From JBHPGW01 sp042569785 (GTDB lineage: Bacteria; Planctomycetota; Phycisphaerae; Sedimentisphaerales; Anaerobacaceae): a stretch of 8,642 nt of DNA. The position numbers were made by a program, and so were the translations under genes. Numbering within the stretch: the stretch's first letter is position 1; the number at the start of each line of letters is the position of its first letter. Positions 6,706-8,642 of the stretch are shown piece by piece. Where the stretch lies: NCBI GenBank assembly GCA_042569785.1, contig JBHPGW010000094.1, forward strand, positions 1 through 8,642, read 5' to 3'. The notes under the pieces are model-generated. The model was not told the DNA's origin and searched no databases. It worked only from the letters and a program-made list of their open reading frames with translations.

Positions 6706-6718
6706 CCGCCAAAGGCGG
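6706..6718 (+). repeat. Second hairpin CCGCC-AAA-GGCGG upstream of kdsA
   Basis: A perfect five-base stem with an AAA loop starts directly after the preceding hairpin and ends 23 bases before the kdsA ATG. Together the two hairpins fill much of the 69-base gap. It has no T tail. It leaves the AT-rich ribosome-binding region (6719-6741) unpaired. Confidence 0.5.
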
Positions 6719-6741
6719 AGAATTTTAAACGAGAAATAACC

Positions 6742-7605
6742 ATGAAAAAGAATAATTTCAAAATTGGCGATGGAAAAGGCAAGGACACTTTACCCCCAGT
6801 CTCAACTCCCGTAGACATCGGACCAAACGCACCATTATTTATAATGGCAGGCCCATGCGTGATCGAATCCGAACAACTCTGTCTCGACATCGCACAGCAG
6901 CTAACCGAAATAAGCGTCCGAACCAACATCCCAATAATTTTCAAAGCAAGCTTCGACAAAGCAAACCGAACCAGCATAAAAAGCTTTCGAGGCCCAGGCA
7001 TCCAAAAGGGTCTCGAAATACTCGCAAACATCCGCCAAAAATTCGACATACCAGTAATGACAGACATACACGAACCACACCAGGCAGACCCCGCCGCCAA
7101 AGTCGTAGACTGCATACAGATACCGGCATTCCTTTCCAGACAAACCGACCTGCTAACAGCATGCGCCAGAACAGGCAAACCGATCAACGCGAAGAAGGGC
7201 CAATTTCTCTCACCTGCCGAGATGAAAAACGTCGTCGACAAACTGCGAGACTCAGGCAACGATGAAATAATGCTGACAGAACGAGGCACATTTTTCGGCT
7301 ACAACCGACTCGTCAATGACATGACCGCCATCGAAGCCATGAAGCAGCTTGGCTGCCCGGTCATCTTCGACGCAACCCACAGCACCCAACAACCAGGAGC
7401 CTTCGGAAACGCAAGCGCAGGACAAAGAGAAATGGCCCCCGTGCTCGCAAAAGCCGCAATCGCCGCGGGAGCTAACGGCCTGTTCTTCGAGGTACACCCA
7501 AACCCGGAAAAAGCAAAATGCGACGCAGCTTCAATGATACCGACAGATTGGCTCGAAGACCTAATAACAAAATGCAACCAGATCTTCCAAATAGTAAATA
7601 AATAA
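6742..7605 (+). CDS. kdsA: 3-deoxy-D-manno-octulosonate 8-phosphate synthase (KdsA)
   Basis: This cytoplasmic aldolase-type enzyme condenses phosphoenolpyruvate with arabinose 5-phosphate to give Kdo 8-phosphate, the precursor of Kdo in the lipopolysaccharide core. The 287 residues match the family's usual length. Motifs in order are MAGPCVIES (35-43), FKASFDKANRTS (67-78), FRGPG, TDIHEP, IQIPAFLSRQTDLL, KKGQFLSP, LTERGTFFGYN, FDATHSTQQ (His213), FFEVHPNP (Glu250) and CDAAS (Asp261). Cys39 in GPCVIES stands where metal-dependent enzymes such as that of Aquifex have Cys and E. coli has Asn. With His213, Glu250 and Asp261 it would complete a metal site, so a metal-dependent enzyme is predicted. 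The gene implies a Gram-negative-type outer membrane. The start gives an N-terminal extension of about 25 residues before the barrel; only a weak GAG-type ribosome site is seen. Confidence 0.97.
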   Translation: MKKNNFKIGDGKGKDTLPPVSTPVDIGPNAPLFIMAGPCVIESEQLCLDIAQQLTEISVRTNIPIIFKASFDKANRTSIKSFRGPGIQKGLEILANIRQKFDIPVMTDIHEPHQADPAAKVVDCIQIPAFLSRQTDLLTACARTGKPINAKKGQFLSPAEMKNVVDKLRDSGNDEIMLTERGTFFGYNRLVNDMTAIEAMKQLGCPVIFDATHSTQQPGAFGNASAGQREMAPVLAKAAIAAGANGLFFEVHPNPEKAKCDAASMIPTDWLEDLITKCNQIFQIVNK

Positions 7606-7614
7606 CCCAAAAAG

Positions 7615-7634
7615 CCCGAAGCGCAAGCGCCGGG
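7615..7634 (+). repeat. Small imperfect hairpin between kdsA and the radical SAM gene
   Basis: CCCG and CGGG (7615-7618, 7631-7634) enclose GCGC-AA-GCGC, with a two-base AA bulge on the left arm. There is no T tail, so termination is unlikely. It ends 17 bases before the next start codon and may be a minor leader structure. Confidence 0.3.
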
Positions 7635-7651
7635 ATAAAATCAGATACAAA

Positions 7652-8590
7652 ATGCCAAACACAAAATACATATTCGGCCCCGTACCATCGAGAAGATTAG
7701 GCCTTAGCCTTGGCATTGACGTTATACCATACAAAATCTGCTCCATAGACTGCGTTTACTGCCAGGTCGGCCGAACCACAGAAAAGACCACCGAACGAAA
7801 AGAATACATGCCCGTCGACGAGCTTTTGACCCAGCTAAAACAAAAGTTAGACGCCGGCGTCGAAGCCGACTTCATCACCCTAAGCGGATCAGGCGAGCCT
7901 ACATTAAATTCAAAACTCGCTCAGATAATAACAGGCATAAAAAATCTCACCGACATCCCAGTAGCCGTCCTGACCAATGCGACATTATTTTCCGCCCCCG
8001 CAGTACGCGCCGACTGCGCACTCGCTGACGTAGTCCTGCCTTCTCTCGACGCCGCAGACGAACCCACTTTCCAAAAGATAAACCGTCCGCACCCCGATAT
8101 CAGCATTGAAAACGTCATTGCGGGATTATGCGCCTTTAGAAAAGAGTTCACCGGCCAAATTTGGCTCGAGGTTTTCTTCGTTGAGGGTCTAAACACCGCC
8201 GCCGACAAGATCGCAGCGATCGCCGAGGCCATTACCCGTATCAACCCCGACAAGGTCCAGCTAAACACCGCCGTACGACCAACCGCCGAATCCGGCATCA
8301 AACCCATCGACCCGGAAAAGCTCGCCAAAATCGCCAAAAAGCTCGGAAAAAACGCTGAGATCATCGCTGACTTCTCAAAGGCCCATCCCCAAAAAAACAT
8401 CCCATCAATTGCCGCCAATTCAGCCGACATACTAACAATGCTGAAAAGACGTCCCTGCTCACTCAGTGATATTTCTGCCGGACTGGGGCTGCACCTAAAC
8501 CAGGTCCAAAAGCATCTCGCCGATTTGCTGGCAAAAGGGAAAATAGAATCCGAGCAAAAAAATGACACAACCTTTTTTAAAGCAAAATAG
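7652..8590 (+). CDS. Radical SAM protein, COG0731 type, with C-terminal winged helix
   Basis: This 312-residue protein starts with YIFGPVPSRRLGLSLGIDVIP, typical of a bacterial radical SAM group often annotated as wyosine-synthetase-like (COG0731). The [4Fe-4S] cluster motif is C30-x3-C34-x2-C37 (CSIDCVYC). The SAM-binding GGEP-type motif reads SGSGEPTL at 78-85. PSLDAADEPTFQKINRPH follows in the barrel. Residues about 257-312 look like a winged helix-turn-helix: ILTMLKRRPCSLSDISAGLGLH, then a likely recognition helix LNQVQKHLADLL and a wing ending in TTFFKAK. The reaction is not known for bacterial members; the archaeal relation to tRNA wybutosine synthesis should not be transferred. The winged helix may bind nucleic acid or protein. 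The ATG at 7652 gives the family N-terminus and has no Shine-Dalgarno site. The gene is 46 bases after kdsA and is probably co-transcribed. Confidence 0.9.
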   Translation: MPNTKYIFGPVPSRRLGLSLGIDVIPYKICSIDCVYCQVGRTTEKTTERKEYMPVDELLTQLKQKLDAGVEADFITLSGSGEPTLNSKLAQIITGIKNLTDIPVAVLTNATLFSAPAVRADCALADVVLPSLDAADEPTFQKINRPHPDISIENVIAGLCAFRKEFTGQIWLEVFFVEGLNTAADKIAAIAEAITRINPDKVQLNTAVRPTAESGIKPIDPEKLAKIAKKLGKNAEIIADFSKAHPQKNIPSIAANSADILTMLKRRPCSLSDISAGLGLHLNQVQKHLADLLAKGKIESEQKNDTTFFKAK

Positions 8591-8601
8591 TAGCTGCCAA
8601 C

Positions 8602-8632
8602 AAAAAAAAACACTCTCAAAAGTGCCATTTTT
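8602..8632. terminator. Weak, possibly bidirectional terminator
   Basis: CACT (8611-8614) pairs with AGTG (8621-8624) around a six-base loop. A nine-A run lies before it (8602-8610) and a five-T run after it (8628-8632). The A and T runs can extend the stem past a CCA bulge. On the minus strand the hairpin would be followed by nine T, which is the better terminator geometry. The GC-poor four-base core keeps confidence low. Confidence 0.4.
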
Positions 8633-8642
8633 AGACAAATTT

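Noticed and set aside
6671..6718. Intrinsic terminator between the lipid kinase and kdsA
   Set aside because: The hairpins are strong, but the T run is before them and the following bases are AGAATTTTAAACG, so the usual hairpin-then-U-tract order is missing on the + strand. The minus strand lacks one too.
6486..7289. Minus-strand open frame of 267 codons across the lipid kinase end and kdsA
   Set aside because: It lies opposite two strongly recognised genes and spans their intergenic hairpins. The translation resembles no family and has the composition expected of a shadow frame.
7921..8628. Minus-strand open frame of 235 codons opposite the radical SAM gene
   Set aside because: It overlaps a convincing + strand gene, and its product has a low-complexity Ser/Ala/Phe-rich composition typical of an antisense shadow. 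It would also have to start inside the A/T-rich terminator-like region.
1..8642. A new defence, mobile or biosynthetic system
   Set aside because: Apart from the surface protein, the genes fall into known families of mainly household type. There is no nuclease, integrase, toxin-antitoxin pair, reverse transcriptase or clear accessory island.

Overview
The window looks like a chromosomal segment of a planctomycete, most likely of the class Phycisphaerae. This is inferred from the sequence, not from a database search. The pointers are a large secreted-type protein with a DVYFGT...YYWRVD...GDIWHF Fn3-like module of the sort common in that class, a Bacillus-like compact leucyl-tRNA synthetase, a Kdo-8-phosphate synthase (so an outer membrane with Kdo-containing glycolipid is expected), and mostly weak or absent Shine-Dalgarno sites. 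All recognisable genes are on the + strand.

Layout. Positions 1-2094 hold the 3' part of a large extracellular-type beta-sandwich protein whose start lies before the window. Positions 2095-2331 form a 237-base intergenic region. It contains a GGGGTC/GACACC palindrome directly after the stop codon, a strong GC-rich terminator hairpin, possible promoters, a perfect ATCCCGAT/ATCGGGAT inverted repeat and an AT-only leader. From 2332 six genes follow in one direction: a small FmdB-type zinc-ribbon protein, leuS, a CYTH-domain protein (CyaB/triphosphatase family), a YegS/DagK-type lipid kinase, kdsA, and a radical SAM protein of the COG0731 type with a C-terminal winged helix. The window ends just past a weak, possibly bidirectional terminator. 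No gene-free stretch exceeds 300 bases.

How the genes relate. The six genes may be one transcript: gaps are 18, 3, 102, 69 and 46 bases and no strong intrinsic terminator lies between them. The contents look like household functions: tRNA charging, phosphate or nucleotide chemistry, lipid phosphorylation, Kdo synthesis, and a radical SAM enzyme of unknown bacterial role. kdsA and the lipid kinase could both serve the cell envelope, but the sequence does not prove a shared pathway.

The most unusual non-coding feature is a pair of related arrays with an exact 10-base period (5618-5650 and 5671-5713). The second has one unit more than the first, and the first supplies the stop codon of the CYTH gene. 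I did not find CRISPR, tRNA, rRNA, a transposase gene or a convincing new defence or mobile system.
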